The notes under the pieces are model-generated. The model worked only from the letters and a program-made list of their open reading frames with translations. It did no database searches and was not told the origin of the DNA. Positions 33,659 to 42,781 of a stretch of DNA of 64,000 nucleotides are shown piece by piece. Both the position numbers and the translations under genes were made by a program. Positions within the stretch are counted from its first letter, which is position 1, and each line of letters begins with the position of its first letter. Origin of the DNA: Gudongella sp049310905 (GTDB lineage: Bacteria; Bacillota; Clostridia; Tissierellales; Tissierellaceae); NCBI RefSeq assembly GCF_049310905.1, contig NZ_JBMEMN010000013.1:1-64000 (forward strand). Direction: 5' to 3'.

Positions 33659-34124
33659 CCTCATCCTCCTGACTTTTACTAAATGAATCAATACTTGCAT
33701 CAATTTGTCTCATTGTATCTCTCAATTGTTTCATTTGTTCAATTGATTCTGAACCAAACAACTTGTTCAACATAAGCATATCCATTTCATCACGCTTTTT
33801 CCAATAATCGGTAGCTTTATTCGTGAATCTGATGCGTTTGAACCTGGAATCCTTTTCGTCTGTATAAATCTCAACATAACCATTCTTTTCAAGCTTTAAT
33901 GCTATCTGCTTGACATTTTGTCTGCTGGTGCCAAATCTATCGCTGATTTCAGAGAATCCAGGATCTGAATCAAATGAACCAATAACAATCATAAGAAACA
34001 TCTGTTTTGTTGTAAGTTGATCCTCCTTAAGCTGTTGATCCAAGTAGGTTTGGAGTTTGTTTGATAATTGAAAAAAACGTGCAAGCAATTCTCCTGTGAT
34101 TTCATTACGAGCTGCATTCATCAT
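33642..34124 (-). CDS. MarR-family transcriptional regulator (second)
   Basis: 160 aa with DQLTTKQMFLMIVIGSF, FGTSRQNVKQIALKLEKNGYVEI and the wing DEKDSRFKRIRFT. The ATG at 34124 follows AAGGAGG. Its C-terminus is Asp/Glu-rich and overlaps the DUF6544 start. The promoter contains palindromes, fitting autoregulation, and the natural target is the DUF6544 partner. Confidence 0.9.
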   Translation of the reverse strand: MMNAARNEITGELLARFFQLSNKLQTYLDQQLKEDQLTTKQMFLMIVIGSFDSDPGFSEISDRFGTSRQNVKQIALKLEKNGYVEIYTDEKDSRFKRIRFTNKATDYWKKRDEMDMLMLNKLFGSESIEQMKQLRDTMRQIDASIDSFSKSQEDEDEDDN

Positions 34125-34147
34125 AAACCTCCTTAAAAAAACACGTA

Positions 34148-34198
34148 ACATATTACCCTTACAATAGGTAATATATTACGCATAAAAGGAAATGTCAA
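34148..34198 (-). promoter_or_regulatory. Promoter and operator of the MarR/DUF6544 pair
   Basis: Minus strand TTGACA (34193-34198), 17 nt, TATATT (34170-34175). The -10 is within the perfect 12-bp palindrome GTAATATATTAC (34168-34179), and a TATTACC...GGTAATA inverted repeat covers the downstream side. Confidence 0.78.
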
Positions 34199-34256
34199 GT
34201 TTTTTAAGAAAAAAATAAGCCATTTCAGAATTATGGCTTTCAACTGATAGTATCAT

Positions 34257-34787
34257 TCAAGAAGTAGCTATCCTTGGGACAAAAAGTCGTAGAATTCCGA
34301 TATTAAAAATACTGACAAAAATTCCCTCAATAACTAGTATCAAAGAATATGACAGGAAGTTATTCCCCGAAATCCTTAGCATCATGGTATGAAGAGGAAC
34401 AAGGAACACCAGCTCGGTAAGTCTTATGCCGACAAATAGGACCAAGGAAACAATCAATATATAACCAATTACTCCTAGTAGGCTTATATTTACTTTAAAA
34501 GTAGAAGTTATAAAGAAGACCTTAAGTAAAGCGGATAATAGCATATAAGTAGCTACAAAAATTATCTGTGTGGGGAAAAACAATAGAGTAGTTGTAAAAA
34601 GCCCTGCGTAAACAAGAAGATAAGATTTCAACTGACCTCTTGAAAAAAGAACGATTATTACTGGAATCAAAAATGTTGAAGCTATACTTATAGGACCGCG
34701 AAATAACAGAAGACTAAACACTGATAATGCCAGAGCAAAGGCTGACATTGTCAGTGTTTTAATATTTTTATTGTTATTATATATCAT
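34257..34787 (-). CDS. Integral membrane protein, possible ECF-type S component
   Basis: 176 aa with about five to six hydrophobic helices (for example LTMSAFALALSVFSLLLF, TFLIPVIIVLFSRG, LLVYAGLFTTTLLFF, IGYILIVSLVLFVGIRL). Layout and size resemble DUF2232/ECF transporter S components, but I cannot confirm this. The ATG at 34787 with GGAGA upstream is chosen over a longer reading that overlaps the GGDEF gene. It follows the GGDEF gene by 28 nt on the same strand. Confidence 0.65.
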   Translation of the reverse strand: MIYNNNKNIKTLTMSAFALALSVFSLLLFRGPISIASTFLIPVIIVLFSRGQLKSYLLVYAGLFTTTLLFFPTQIIFVATYMLLSALLKVFFITSTFKVNISLLGVIGYILIVSLVLFVGIRLTELVFLVPLHTMMLRISGNNFLSYSLILVIEGIFVSIFNIGILRLFVPRIATS

Positions 34788-34815
34788 TTGGCAAGTCTCC
34801 TTTTCCAACTGCCAT

Positions 34816-35862
34816 CTAAAGAATAGATGTTTCTTTGTTTTTATATCGCTCCATACTGAACTCGCTATAGGAATTCTTCCCGGAGTTTTTTGCCTCATAC
34901 ATGGCAAAATCAGCATACTCGATCAGATCATAAATTTCATTGGTATCTCTTCCATAAACAGCCATACCAGCACTGCAAAATACATCTTTTTCTATGGACT
35001 CAAGAACAATCGGCTCCTTGAGAACCAATTTTTTGATCTGGGACCAGATTTCCTTGATATCTTCACTGGATACATCATCGTAGCCGTGTATATAAAGTCC
35101 GAACTCATCTCCGGCAATTCTCATACAGATAATATTTTTATAGGGTAGTTGGGTCAATCGCTGCGCGAATACCTTAAGGTACTCGTCCCCGGCTCTATGA
35201 CCAAGAGTATCATTGATACTCTTGAAATCATCTAAATCAATGAATGTGAATATCCCGAGTTTTTCAGGAGCTTTGCTTATTGTGAGCTCAATTTCCTCTC
35301 TGTATTGGTATCTGCTTATCAGACCTGTCAGAGCGTCCTTAACTAGTCTGTTGCTAAGGTCATTATTAAGTTGATTCAATTTTGAATTTGCTCTCTTTAG
35401 TTGTCTTTGGGTATTAATTAGCGAGTTGTTAAGCTTTTGTATCTGTTCAAATTGATATCGGATCATGGTTTCATTCTCTGACATTAGACTGGTATCAGAA
35501 TCCTTAATTATCTGCATGAATTTATGAACGATATCTTTAACGGCAGTGGCCGTATTTTCAGAGTCAAATACAGAGGAATCTATACCATGAACCAATAGTT
35601 TTTCACCCGCTGACATCATACAAAGTGAGATCCTTGTTTCTGGACTGGTTAGCTTAAACAATCCCCCGCAAGAGAGAATTTCATCCTGGGCAAATGCCTT
35701 TTGAACAAGTTGATTAACCCTTTCTTTATCGCCTTCAGCAAAAATATCATCGAGTTTTCTCTGATAAGGTGAAATCAGATATACTGGTTTGTACCAGAAA
35801 GCATTGATTATATTCATTTGTCTATCGCATTGCAATAAGAATGATGTATAGTCTTTATCCAT
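34816..35862 (-). CDS. Diguanylate cyclase (GGDEF domain)
   Basis: 348 aa. The N-terminal 110 residues look like a PAS-type sensor domain without membrane helices. A coiled coil follows (IRYQFEQIQKLNNSLINTQRQLKRANSKLNQL), then the GGDEF domain with LTGLISRYQYREE, FIDLDDFKSINDTLGHRAGDEYLKVF and the active loop AGDEF (A250-F254, one residue off GGDEF but a common active variant). Likely makes cyclic di-GMP. It lies 34 nt downstream of the cobalamin-binding protein, so the two probably form one signalling unit. Confidence 0.92.
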   Translation of the reverse strand: MDKDYTSFLLQCDRQMNIINAFWYKPVYLISPYQRKLDDIFAEGDKERVNQLVQKAFAQDEILSCGGLFKLTSPETRISLCMMSAGEKLLVHGIDSSVFDSENTATAVKDIVHKFMQIIKDSDTSLMSENETMIRYQFEQIQKLNNSLINTQRQLKRANSKLNQLNNDLSNRLVKDALTGLISRYQYREEIELTISKAPEKLGIFTFIDLDDFKSINDTLGHRAGDEYLKVFAQRLTQLPYKNIICMRIAGDEFGLYIHGYDDVSSEDIKEIWSQIKKLVLKEPIVLESIEKDVFCSAGMAVYGRDTNEIYDLIEYADFAMYEAKNSGKNSYSEFSMERYKNKETSIL

Positions 35863-35896
35863 TCTGGTCTCCTTATCCTAAATATTGTAATTATCC

Positions 35897-36967
35897 TTAA
35901 ATAGCAGTATCAGCCCAGTGTATAAGATCTTTTGATGATTCAGAGTAAAAATCCACATCCCACTTTTTCCAAAGCTCATCTGTATAATAGAAAGCTTGTC
36001 CACCTACTGCAATCTTAACATTAGGCTGATGTTCTCTGATTGCTTTAACGATGCTTTCGCAAACAGGAAGGTAAGGAGGCATGGTTACTGAAAGGGCAAT
36101 GAGATCCGGCTTGTATTCATCTATCGCATGTAACAAAGCAGATTCTGGCAATGCCGCTCCCAGATAGAAAGTATTCCATCCATTATACTCAAATACATCA
36201 GATAGCATCCTTATGCCCATTTCATGGAGCTCACTGCCAACTGAACATGATACCAGTGTACGGTTCCTTTTAGGGCGGTCAAAAATTTCATCGTAAAATC
36301 TGGACATTACAGTTTGCGTCACAGATGTTGCATAGTGTTCCTTGTCCACAGTTATTATATTCTGATGCCATAGCGAACCTATCTCATACATTACTTTTGT
36401 AAGGATTTCTTCATATATATCTGTTAGTGGCAATCCGGAATTTTTAGCATTATTAATAACTTCATAAGCCTGCTTCGACTGATTTGTAATTAGGGCATCC
36501 AGATAAGCTTTTCTTACTTCGAAATGCTCACCCTCCATAAAGAATTTTGAAAGAGGGATCTCAGTAACCGATTTTTTTGTTGCTTCGACTGCAACTTCAA
36601 GATACTTTGTGACTTTTTTTAACTCATCCTCTGTGAGGAGCTCCTTGCCATGGCTGTTTAGAATCTCGGACATAATACTGTAATGGTCCGTCATAAACTG
36701 CATTATTCTGTCTCGGTCAAGGTCTTTCATTATATTGCAAAGAAGTTCGTAAATCCAAAGAGCGTAGCCCTCGAATATTTTACTGTCACTGAAATGGACT
36801 GCAGTCATCAGATAACTTATGTTGTATATGACATCGTCATACATAAGTCTCTTTCTTCGATCATCCATTTCCTCTTCAAGTTTGGGGTCTCTTCTAAACT
36901 GCTCTTCAAAAATGAATTGTGCGATTTTGATAAATCTTTGGTCATTGTAATTCATCAATAGACTCAT
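35897..36967 (-). CDS. Cobalamin (B12)-binding sensor-like protein
   Basis: 356 aa. After a helical N-terminal region (about 1-120) comes a B12-binding-2 cap helix bundle (LDALITNQSKQAYEVINNAKNSGLPLTDIYEEIL and VMYEIGSLWHQNIITVDKEHYAT). The Rossmann B12 domain follows with SELHEMGIRMLSDVFEYNGWNTFYLGAALP (ExHxxG; His248 is the predicted lower axial ligand), LIALSVTMPP and VAVGGQAF. This is the CarH/photosensor-like B12 arrangement rather than a methyltransferase fusion. With the diguanylate cyclase directly downstream, it may pass a light, B12 or oxygen cue into c-di-GMP. The ATG at 36967 has GGAGA upstream. Confidence 0.9.
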   Translation of the reverse strand: MSLLMNYNDQRFIKIAQFIFEEQFRRDPKLEEEMDDRRKRLMYDDVIYNISYLMTAVHFSDSKIFEGYALWIYELLCNIMKDLDRDRIMQFMTDHYSIMSEILNSHGKELLTEDELKKVTKYLEVAVEATKKSVTEIPLSKFFMEGEHFEVRKAYLDALITNQSKQAYEVINNAKNSGLPLTDIYEEILTKVMYEIGSLWHQNIITVDKEHYATSVTQTVMSRFYDEIFDRPKRNRTLVSCSVGSELHEMGIRMLSDVFEYNGWNTFYLGAALPESALLHAIDEYKPDLIALSVTMPPYLPVCESIVKAIREHQPNVKIAVGGQAFYYTDELWKKWDVDFYSESSKDLIHWADTAI

Positions 36968-37153
36968 ATAGCATTCTCCTATCTGGACACGGTTCAAAGT
37001 ATTGATAATAAGCTAATCATATCAGATAACAATGGATGTGTAAATAAAGGGTAATACCGTACAATTAGAGCCTAATGTTGATAATCAAGGAAAAGAGATG
37101 TAACATTAAATGGACAACTCAATCATACATATAGTGGAACAGGGGGGGGTACA

Positions 37154-37693
37154 TTGTTTAGGGATGTTGAGGTCAAAATAAAAAAGAAGAACAAGATACT
37201 GTTTAGCAGAGAGAGTAAATCTCTTGAGCAGCTTGTCAACTTAATGGACAAGCAGAGTCACAGAACCCTTGTCTTATGGGCTCTTGACTGCGGCCAAAAC
37301 ACTCTACGGGACTTCGAGTCTGCTCATCCTGAAGAGAAGAGGCCAAGAAAATGTCTTGAGTCATGTGAAGAGTGGGCAAAAGGTAAAATAAAGATGCAGG
37401 AAGCAAAACGAGCAATTCTGGATGCTCATGCTGTAGCCAAGGAAATTGATGACGAATATTGCAAAGCACTTTGCCACGGGATTGGGCATGCTGGTGCAAC
37501 GGTCCATGTAGGCAGCCATGCAATAGGTCTTCCCATGTATGAGCTAACGGCTATTGTACTTTCACATAATATGAAGGGGTATGAGACATCGGTAAATAAA
37601 AAAATTGAATCTTACATCGAACGATTAATGTATTGGCAGGAGAATGCTGATAAGATTAATATTGAATGGGCTGATTTTATTAAGATAGATTAG
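37154..37693 (+). CDS. Imm5-like putative immunity protein
   Basis: 179 aa, largely helical, matching the Imm-5-like family: RTLVLWALDCGQNTLRDFESAHPEEKRPRKCLESCEEWAKGKIK and then an alanine/histidine-rich AHAVAKEIDDEYCKALCHGIGHAGATVHVGSHAIGLPMYELTA. These proteins occur near polymorphic toxins but also as orphans. The start is TTG at 37154 with AGGGGGGGG upstream. No toxin gene is seen nearby, so its role is unclear here. Confidence 0.8.
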   Translation: MFRDVEVKIKKKNKILFSRESKSLEQLVNLMDKQSHRTLVLWALDCGQNTLRDFESAHPEEKRPRKCLESCEEWAKGKIKMQEAKRAILDAHAVAKEIDDEYCKALCHGIGHAGATVHVGSHAIGLPMYELTAIVLSHNMKGYETSVNKKIESYIERLMYWQENADKINIEWADFIKID

Positions 37694-37836
37694 TTGATTG
37701 GATGACAAAAGGCATGCTCATTTTTTAAAAATAAAAATGTAGAAATATTCTTTAATTGCCTAACAAGTATTATATAATAATGGTAATTGGACGATTTATG
37801 ATACATGTACATATAATACATGCAGGAGGCGAAAAT

Positions 37837-39093
37837 ATGCTAAAGATAACAAGACTCACTGATCCAGAGTTGGCGGGTTTGGTGGATGAAGAACTATATA
37901 GGCAGGAACATAATATTGAAATGATAGCGTCAGAATCAACCGTGCCAGTACCGGTTATGGAGTTAAGTGGAAGCGTGTTTACCAATAAGACCCTTGAGGG
38001 CTACCCAGGAGCACGTTATCAGGCAGGCTCTCTTGTTGCTGACAAGGTGGAAATATTGGCAAACGAAAGGGCTAGGAAGCTTTTCGATGCAGAGCATGTA
38101 AACATTCAGTCATACTCAGGATCAACTGCAAATTACAGTGTATTTGCTTCAATACTTAAACCAGGAGACAAAATACTCAGCATGAGGCTGGACCAGGGAG
38201 GACACCTTACCCACGGAAGTCCCGCTAACTGGGTCAGCAAAATATACAGTCACTCCTTTTATGGTGTTGACCCTGAAACTGAACAAATAGATTATAATGA
38301 CCTGAAAGAAAAAGCAATGGAAGATAAACCTAAGCTTATTATTGCAGGAGGGAGCTCATATCCAAGGTTGATTGATTATGAGAGAATTTCTAAGATAGCA
38401 AAAGAAGTTGGAGCATATTTTATGGTGGATATGGCACATGTTGCCGGATTGGTTGCAGCGGGTGTAATTCCGAGTCCAATACCTCATGCTGACTTTGTAT
38501 CCTCATCCACAACCAAGACTTTTTGCTCTGCAAGAAGCGGCATGGTATTTTGCAAAAAAGAACATGCAAGGCTCCTGGATAAGGGAACATTCCCTGGTTC
38601 CTTGGGATCTCTTCATTTAACAACCATGGCAGCAAAGGCTTGGTCTTTTAAGTATGCTGCGACTGATGAATTCAAAGAGATCATGGAGCAGGTGGTTGTA
38701 AACGCAAGAAAGCTGGCAGATGAGCTTCAGGGACATGGCTTTAGAATAGTAAGCGGTGGAACTGACAATCACCTTTTGGTGATTGATTTAAGAGAAAAAG
38801 GCATTACAGGTGATAAATTTCAAACTGCTCTTGACTCAGTGGGTATAACTGTAAATAAGAACTTGATTCCCTTCGATCCCGAAAAGCCATCTGTTACAAG
38901 TGGTGTACGAATTGGACTTACAGCAATTACGCAAAGGGGACTAAGAGAGAGTGAAGTGATTAAGATTGCAGAGATAATGAACCTTATCGCAAGTGCACCT
39001 GATGACAAGAAGGTACTGGAAGATTGCAAAGCAAGTGCACAAGAGCTTATTTCAAACTTTCCACTTTATCCTGAGGGAACATTTGTTGATTAA
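37837..39093 (+). CDS. glyA: Serine hydroxymethyltransferase
   Basis: 418 aa PLP enzyme interconverting serine and glycine with tetrahydrofolate. Family marks: EEELYRQEHNIEMIASES-type start, GYPGARYQAG, DMAHVAGLVAAGV and STTKTFCSARSG with the PLP Lys at position 227. The last position has K-T-F-C in place of the usual K-T-L-R-G-P, so the loop after the Lys is somewhat unusual. The inner ATG at 37837 has AGGAGG 8 nt upstream. It precedes the second pirin by 21 nt. Confidence 0.93.
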   Translation: MLKITRLTDPELAGLVDEELYRQEHNIEMIASESTVPVPVMELSGSVFTNKTLEGYPGARYQAGSLVADKVEILANERARKLFDAEHVNIQSYSGSTANYSVFASILKPGDKILSMRLDQGGHLTHGSPANWVSKIYSHSFYGVDPETEQIDYNDLKEKAMEDKPKLIIAGGSSYPRLIDYERISKIAKEVGAYFMVDMAHVAGLVAAGVIPSPIPHADFVSSSTTKTFCSARSGMVFCKKEHARLLDKGTFPGSLGSLHLTTMAAKAWSFKYAATDEFKEIMEQVVVNARKLADELQGHGFRIVSGGTDNHLLVIDLREKGITGDKFQTALDSVGITVNKNLIPFDPEKPSVTSGVRIGLTAITQRGLRESEVIKIAEIMNLIASAPDDKKVLEDCKASAQELISNFPLYPEGTFVD

Positions 39094-39114
39094 AGAAGAT
39101 ACGGAGGAGATAAT

Positions 39115-40113
39115 ATGACAATACTCGAAAGAGGATCATACAAGCATCAGATGCCAACACAGAATCCATTTGTTGCATCCATGCACCACCTGGACCATTT
39201 CCCAGCAGGCAATGGGAAACTGGGACCAAACGAAATGAAGAAGTATAATGAAGGATTTGACCTCAGTGCCGATTGGAGAATGTATTACGGCAAGAAAGTA
39301 CCTGGCTTCCCTGCTCATCCTCACAGAGGCTTTGAGACAATAACAATAGTTACGGAAGGTTTTGTAGATCATACGGACGGATTGGGCTCAAGAGGAAGAT
39401 ATGGCCAGGGAGATGTTCAGTGGATGACTGCTGGAAAGGGACTTCAACACTGCGAGATGTTTCCTTTGATAAACGATGATAAACCGAATACCATGGAGCT
39501 TTTTCAGGTTTGGTTAAGTCTGGACCATGCTCATAGAATGGTTGAACCTGACTACAAGATGCTATGGAACGAGGATATCCCAAGGATATCAATTGGTGAA
39601 AAGGGTAAGGAAGCAAGAGTCACACTTATTGCAGGAAAATTAAATGGAATAAAAGCTGTTAGACCAACAAAGGATTCCTGGGCTAATAATCCTGATAATA
39701 GACTTTCCATTCAATTGATTGAGTTGGATCCAGATGTCGAGTACAAGCTTCCAGTAGAGAGTCCGACGATGAACCGGTCGATCTACAACTACTTTGATGG
39801 AGTTGTTTTGGTTGAAGGAAAGGAACTAAGGAAGAAGATGTACATGTTTCTTTCAACAGATGAAGAGACCAAGATTAAGAATATGTCAGATTCAGTTGTT
39901 AAGCTGCTTCTGCTGGAATCCGAACCAATTGATGAGCCGATCCTTGCATATGGTCCCTTTGTGATGACAACAAAGGAGGAAATTCGGCAGGCATATGATG
40001 ACTACCAGAGAACACAGTTTGGAGGCTGGCCATTCCCTGAGCAGGAGGTTGCCCACGACAAATCCTTGAAGAGATTTGCAGAATACCCGGATGGTAGTGT
40101 TGAAAAACCATAA
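39115..40113 (+). CDS. Pirin family protein (second)
   Basis: 332 aa, longer than the first pirin. The N-terminal cupin keeps the metal motif: FPAHPHRGFETITIVTEG, GRYGQGDVQWMTAGKGLQHCEMF, then LFQVWLSLD. The C-terminal cupin follows, and near the end AYGPFVMTTKEEIRQAYDDYQRTQFG, a pirin C-terminal tag also seen in the first copy (GGPIVMTNQEDLRQAF). Likely an iron protein with oxidoreductase or sensing function. It follows glyA on the same strand without a terminator and is ended by one. Confidence 0.92.
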   Translation: MTILERGSYKHQMPTQNPFVASMHHLDHFPAGNGKLGPNEMKKYNEGFDLSADWRMYYGKKVPGFPAHPHRGFETITIVTEGFVDHTDGLGSRGRYGQGDVQWMTAGKGLQHCEMFPLINDDKPNTMELFQVWLSLDHAHRMVEPDYKMLWNEDIPRISIGEKGKEARVTLIAGKLNGIKAVRPTKDSWANNPDNRLSIQLIELDPDVEYKLPVESPTMNRSIYNYFDGVVLVEGKELRKKMYMFLSTDEETKIKNMSDSVVKLLLLESEPIDEPILAYGPFVMTTKEEIRQAYDDYQRTQFGGWPFPEQEVAHDKSLKRFAEYPDGSVEKP

Positions 40114-40117
40114 TACT

Positions 40118-40145
40118 CAAGGTGGGTTACCCACCTTGTTTTTTG
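40118..40145 (+). terminator. Terminator after the second pirin
   Basis: CAAGGTGGG TTA CCCACCTTG, then TTTTTT. Confidence 0.94.
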
Positions 40146-40171
40146 AATCCAAATGACAAATCATGAGAACA

Positions 40172-40229
40172 AAGGTGCTCACATCTCTTTATGGGTATAT
40201 ACTCATTACCACATAAATGGAGGTGAGCA
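40172..40229 (+). promoter_or_regulatory. Inverted repeat that could mask the murE ribosome site
   Basis: GTGCTCAC in the leader can pair with GTGAGCAC, which directly follows and overlaps the GGAGGTG ribosome site of murE. The 8-bp pairing with a ~40-nt loop could limit translation. Significance is uncertain. Confidence 0.35.
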
Positions 40230-40233
40230 CATA

Positions 40234-41709
40234 ATGAATCTAAAGAAATTGGTTAGTTCGTGCAAAACAATTGCCACGCAAGGAAGTCTGGATATTGATA
40301 TTGAGGGGGTCTGCTATGATTCAAAAAAGTGCTCTCAAAATTTTGTTTTTGTTGCCATAAGAGGTTTAAGTGAGGATGGTAATAAATACATATCAAATGC
40401 TGTTAATAAGGGAGCAGTGGCAATTGTATCAGATAGACCGGTGGAGGAGTCTTTTAAAGGGAGAGTCTATGTAAGAGTCGATGATACCAGAAAAGCTCTG
40501 TCGATTATTTCAAATGAGTTTTACAAATGGCCATCAGAACGGATAAGAGTGATTGGCGTTACAGGAACTAATGGCAAGACAAGCACCACATATTTTTTGA
40601 AGCAGATATTTGAGAATTCAGGAAAGAGAATCGGTCTAATAGGAACACTCGGAGCCCAATTTGAGAACATGAACAGGAAACTAGTAAACACTACTCCAGA
40701 ATCTCTTGATATTCAGATGCTTTTAAGTGAGATGGATTATCTTGGAGCAGAGTATGTTGTCATGGAAGTATCCTCCCAGGGAGTGGATATGGGAAGGATA
40801 GATCATATAACCTTTAGAGAAGGAATATTCACAAATCTTACACAGGACCACTTGGATTATCATAAAACCATGGAAAAATATTATACTGCCAAAAAGAAAT
40901 TTCTACAGATGCCCACGGATTTTCTTGTGGTTAATAGAGACAATATCTATGGTGAACGCTTTTTATCTGAAGCTGGTGACCAAGCAGCCAGGATTATCAG
41001 CTATGGAAGCGGGGATGAAGTAGAAGTAAAGCTAAGAAATATAGTATATAATTCTGACAGCGTGGAGTTTTCACTTCTTATAGAGGATAAGCAACTTGAC
41101 TTTATTACAAATCTGGCAGGAGAGTTCAATATATATAATGTCTCAGGAGCAATACTGGTTGCCCTCCAAGAGGGGATTGAATTTGAATCCATATATGAGT
41201 CTGTGAAGAAGTTAAATAATGTTCCAGGAAGAATGCAGAAGGTGGATACAAGAGGTCAGTTCCAGGTTGTAATTGACTACGCCCATACTCCTGATGGGCT
41301 ATATAATGTTCTTTCGGCACTTAGAAAATCCTGTAAGGGAAGGCTCATCACTGTTTTTGGAGCAGGAGGAGACAGGGACAGGGATAAACGATCCATTATG
41401 GGAGAAATTGTTTCGAAAATGAGTGACATATGCATTGTTACGTCGGATAATCCAAGGTGGGAGAATCCAGATAGAATAATAGAAGATATATTGAAGGGAG
41501 TTAGCAAAACAAACAAGGAATATAAAGTAATTTCTGATAGGTATGAAGCAATAAGAGAAGGAATAAGCTTAGCCCAGAAAAATGATATTATACTCGTTGC
41601 AGGAAAGGGTCATGAGATTTGGCAGTCAATCAAGGGAGTAAACCATCCATTTGATGAAAAAGAAATTGTCATTCATCTCGCAGAGGAAAAGTTTGGAATC
41701 AATAAGTAG
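40234..41709 (+). CDS. murE: UDP-MurNAc-tripeptide synthetase (meso-DAP type)
   Basis: 491 aa Mur ligase that adds the third residue of the peptidoglycan stem peptide. ATP-binding GVTGTNGKTST (from residue 109), central LTQDHLDYHKTMEKYYTAKKKF and the specificity motif DNPR (Asp405) that marks meso-diaminopimelate ligases rather than lysine ligases. Later VAGKGHE is intact. The ATG at 40234 is set by GGAGGTG. It is isolated from the usual dcw cluster (no mraY, murF or ftsI nearby), so it could be the sole copy at a separate site or an extra MurE-like ligase. Confidence 0.94.
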   Translation: MNLKKLVSSCKTIATQGSLDIDIEGVCYDSKKCSQNFVFVAIRGLSEDGNKYISNAVNKGAVAIVSDRPVEESFKGRVYVRVDDTRKALSIISNEFYKWPSERIRVIGVTGTNGKTSTTYFLKQIFENSGKRIGLIGTLGAQFENMNRKLVNTTPESLDIQMLLSEMDYLGAEYVVMEVSSQGVDMGRIDHITFREGIFTNLTQDHLDYHKTMEKYYTAKKKFLQMPTDFLVVNRDNIYGERFLSEAGDQAARIISYGSGDEVEVKLRNIVYNSDSVEFSLLIEDKQLDFITNLAGEFNIYNVSGAILVALQEGIEFESIYESVKKLNNVPGRMQKVDTRGQFQVVIDYAHTPDGLYNVLSALRKSCKGRLITVFGAGGDRDRDKRSIMGEIVSKMSDICIVTSDNPRWENPDRIIEDILKGVSKTNKEYKVISDRYEAIREGISLAQKNDIILVAGKGHEIWQSIKGVNHPFDEKEIVIHLAEEKFGINK

Positions 41710-41857
41710 ACTTTAAGTGTCTCTAACATTTGAGTTGGGTATCTATAGTATATAACAAACTGAAAGGGCAATAAGCTTAGGAAGGATAAGGTAAGAGATT
41801 CCTGGATTATGACAAGTATGGAAGTATCGTGGTTTTAATCAACAAAAGGAGGCAACC

Positions 41858-42646
41858 ATGGAAGAAAAACTAATAACAAATGAACAATTATCAATGGAGC
41901 TTTATGAATCATTTAAAAAAAGAAAAACAATGAAACCATTGAGCCTGACAAACACAAATCTTTCAGTAGATGATGCATATGATATTCAGATGAAGAATGT
42001 AAAGAGAGCACAGGAAGAGGGCGAAGTATTATCTGGGAAGAAAATTGGATTGACATCAAAGGGAATGCAGCAACTATTGAATATAACTGAACCTGATTTT
42101 GGACATCTTTTCAAAAGCATGGAAATTGAAAACGGTGGCACGGTATCCTTGGATATGACTATACAACCAAAGGTAGAAGGTGAAATAGCCTTTGTATTAA
42201 AGGAAGATCTGGAAGGACCAGGTGTGACCATTGAGGATGTGTTTGAAGCAACTGATTATGTTTGTGCTGCAATTGAGATCGTTGACAGTAGAATAGAGGA
42301 CTGGCAGATAAAGCTTGTAGATACAATTGCTGATAATGGATCAAGCGCTTTCTATGTTTTGGGGGATAACAAGGTGGATATTAACGACGTATCCTTGCCT
42401 GATATAGAAATGACACTATATAAAAATGGAGAAGTGGCAAACAAGGGAAGTGGTAAAGAAGTTCTTGAAAATCCTGCAATGGGTGCTGCATGGCTTGCAA
42501 ACAAACTTCATGATTTGGGAGATTCCTTAAAGAAGGGAGAAGTAATCCTCTCGGGTGCATTCACTGCATCACCGGATGCAGCTGCAGGCGATCAATTCAG
42601 ATGTGAGTTCAGCGAGCTGGGAACAGTTGAAGTAAAATTCAAGTAA
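41858..42646 (+). CDS. 2-keto-4-pentenoate hydratase/FAH-family protein
   Basis: 262 aa of the MhpD/fumarylacetoacetate hydrolase superfamily: GKKIGLTSKGMQQLLNITEPDFGHLF, IQPKVEGEIAFVLKEDL (ligand Glu/Glu) and AAIEIVDSRIEDWQIKLVDTIADNGSS. It likely hydrates or decarboxylates a dienol keto acid in an aromatic or catechol-like degradation route, although no other genes of such a route are nearby. It has GGAGG upstream and a terminator downstream, so it is monocistronic. Confidence 0.9.
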   Translation: MEEKLITNEQLSMELYESFKKRKTMKPLSLTNTNLSVDDAYDIQMKNVKRAQEEGEVLSGKKIGLTSKGMQQLLNITEPDFGHLFKSMEIENGGTVSLDMTIQPKVEGEIAFVLKEDLEGPGVTIEDVFEATDYVCAAIEIVDSRIEDWQIKLVDTIADNGSSAFYVLGDNKVDINDVSLPDIEMTLYKNGEVANKGSGKEVLENPAMGAAWLANKLHDLGDSLKKGEVILSGAFTASPDAAAGDQFRCEFSELGTVEVKFK

Positions 42647-42656
42647 GATTTTTATT

Positions 42657-42679
42657 GGCATCCGAAAGGGTGCCTTTTT
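42657..42679 (+). terminator. Terminator after the hydratase
   Basis: GGCATCC GAAA GGGTGCC followed by TTTTT; a GNRA-type loop. Confidence 0.92.
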
Positions 42680-42781
42680 CAATGGAAAGTTTTAACAACA
42701 ACTGACTCGAAGACCTTTGTTATGGTAATATAATGATATGGACAAAAAATTGATGGATGTGAATTATTCAGGAGGGATATT

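Noticed and set aside
37805..37825. CATGTA/TACATG dyad before glyA as operator
   Set aside because: Arms are only 6 nt in an AT-rich leader and no regulator is at hand; chance is likely.
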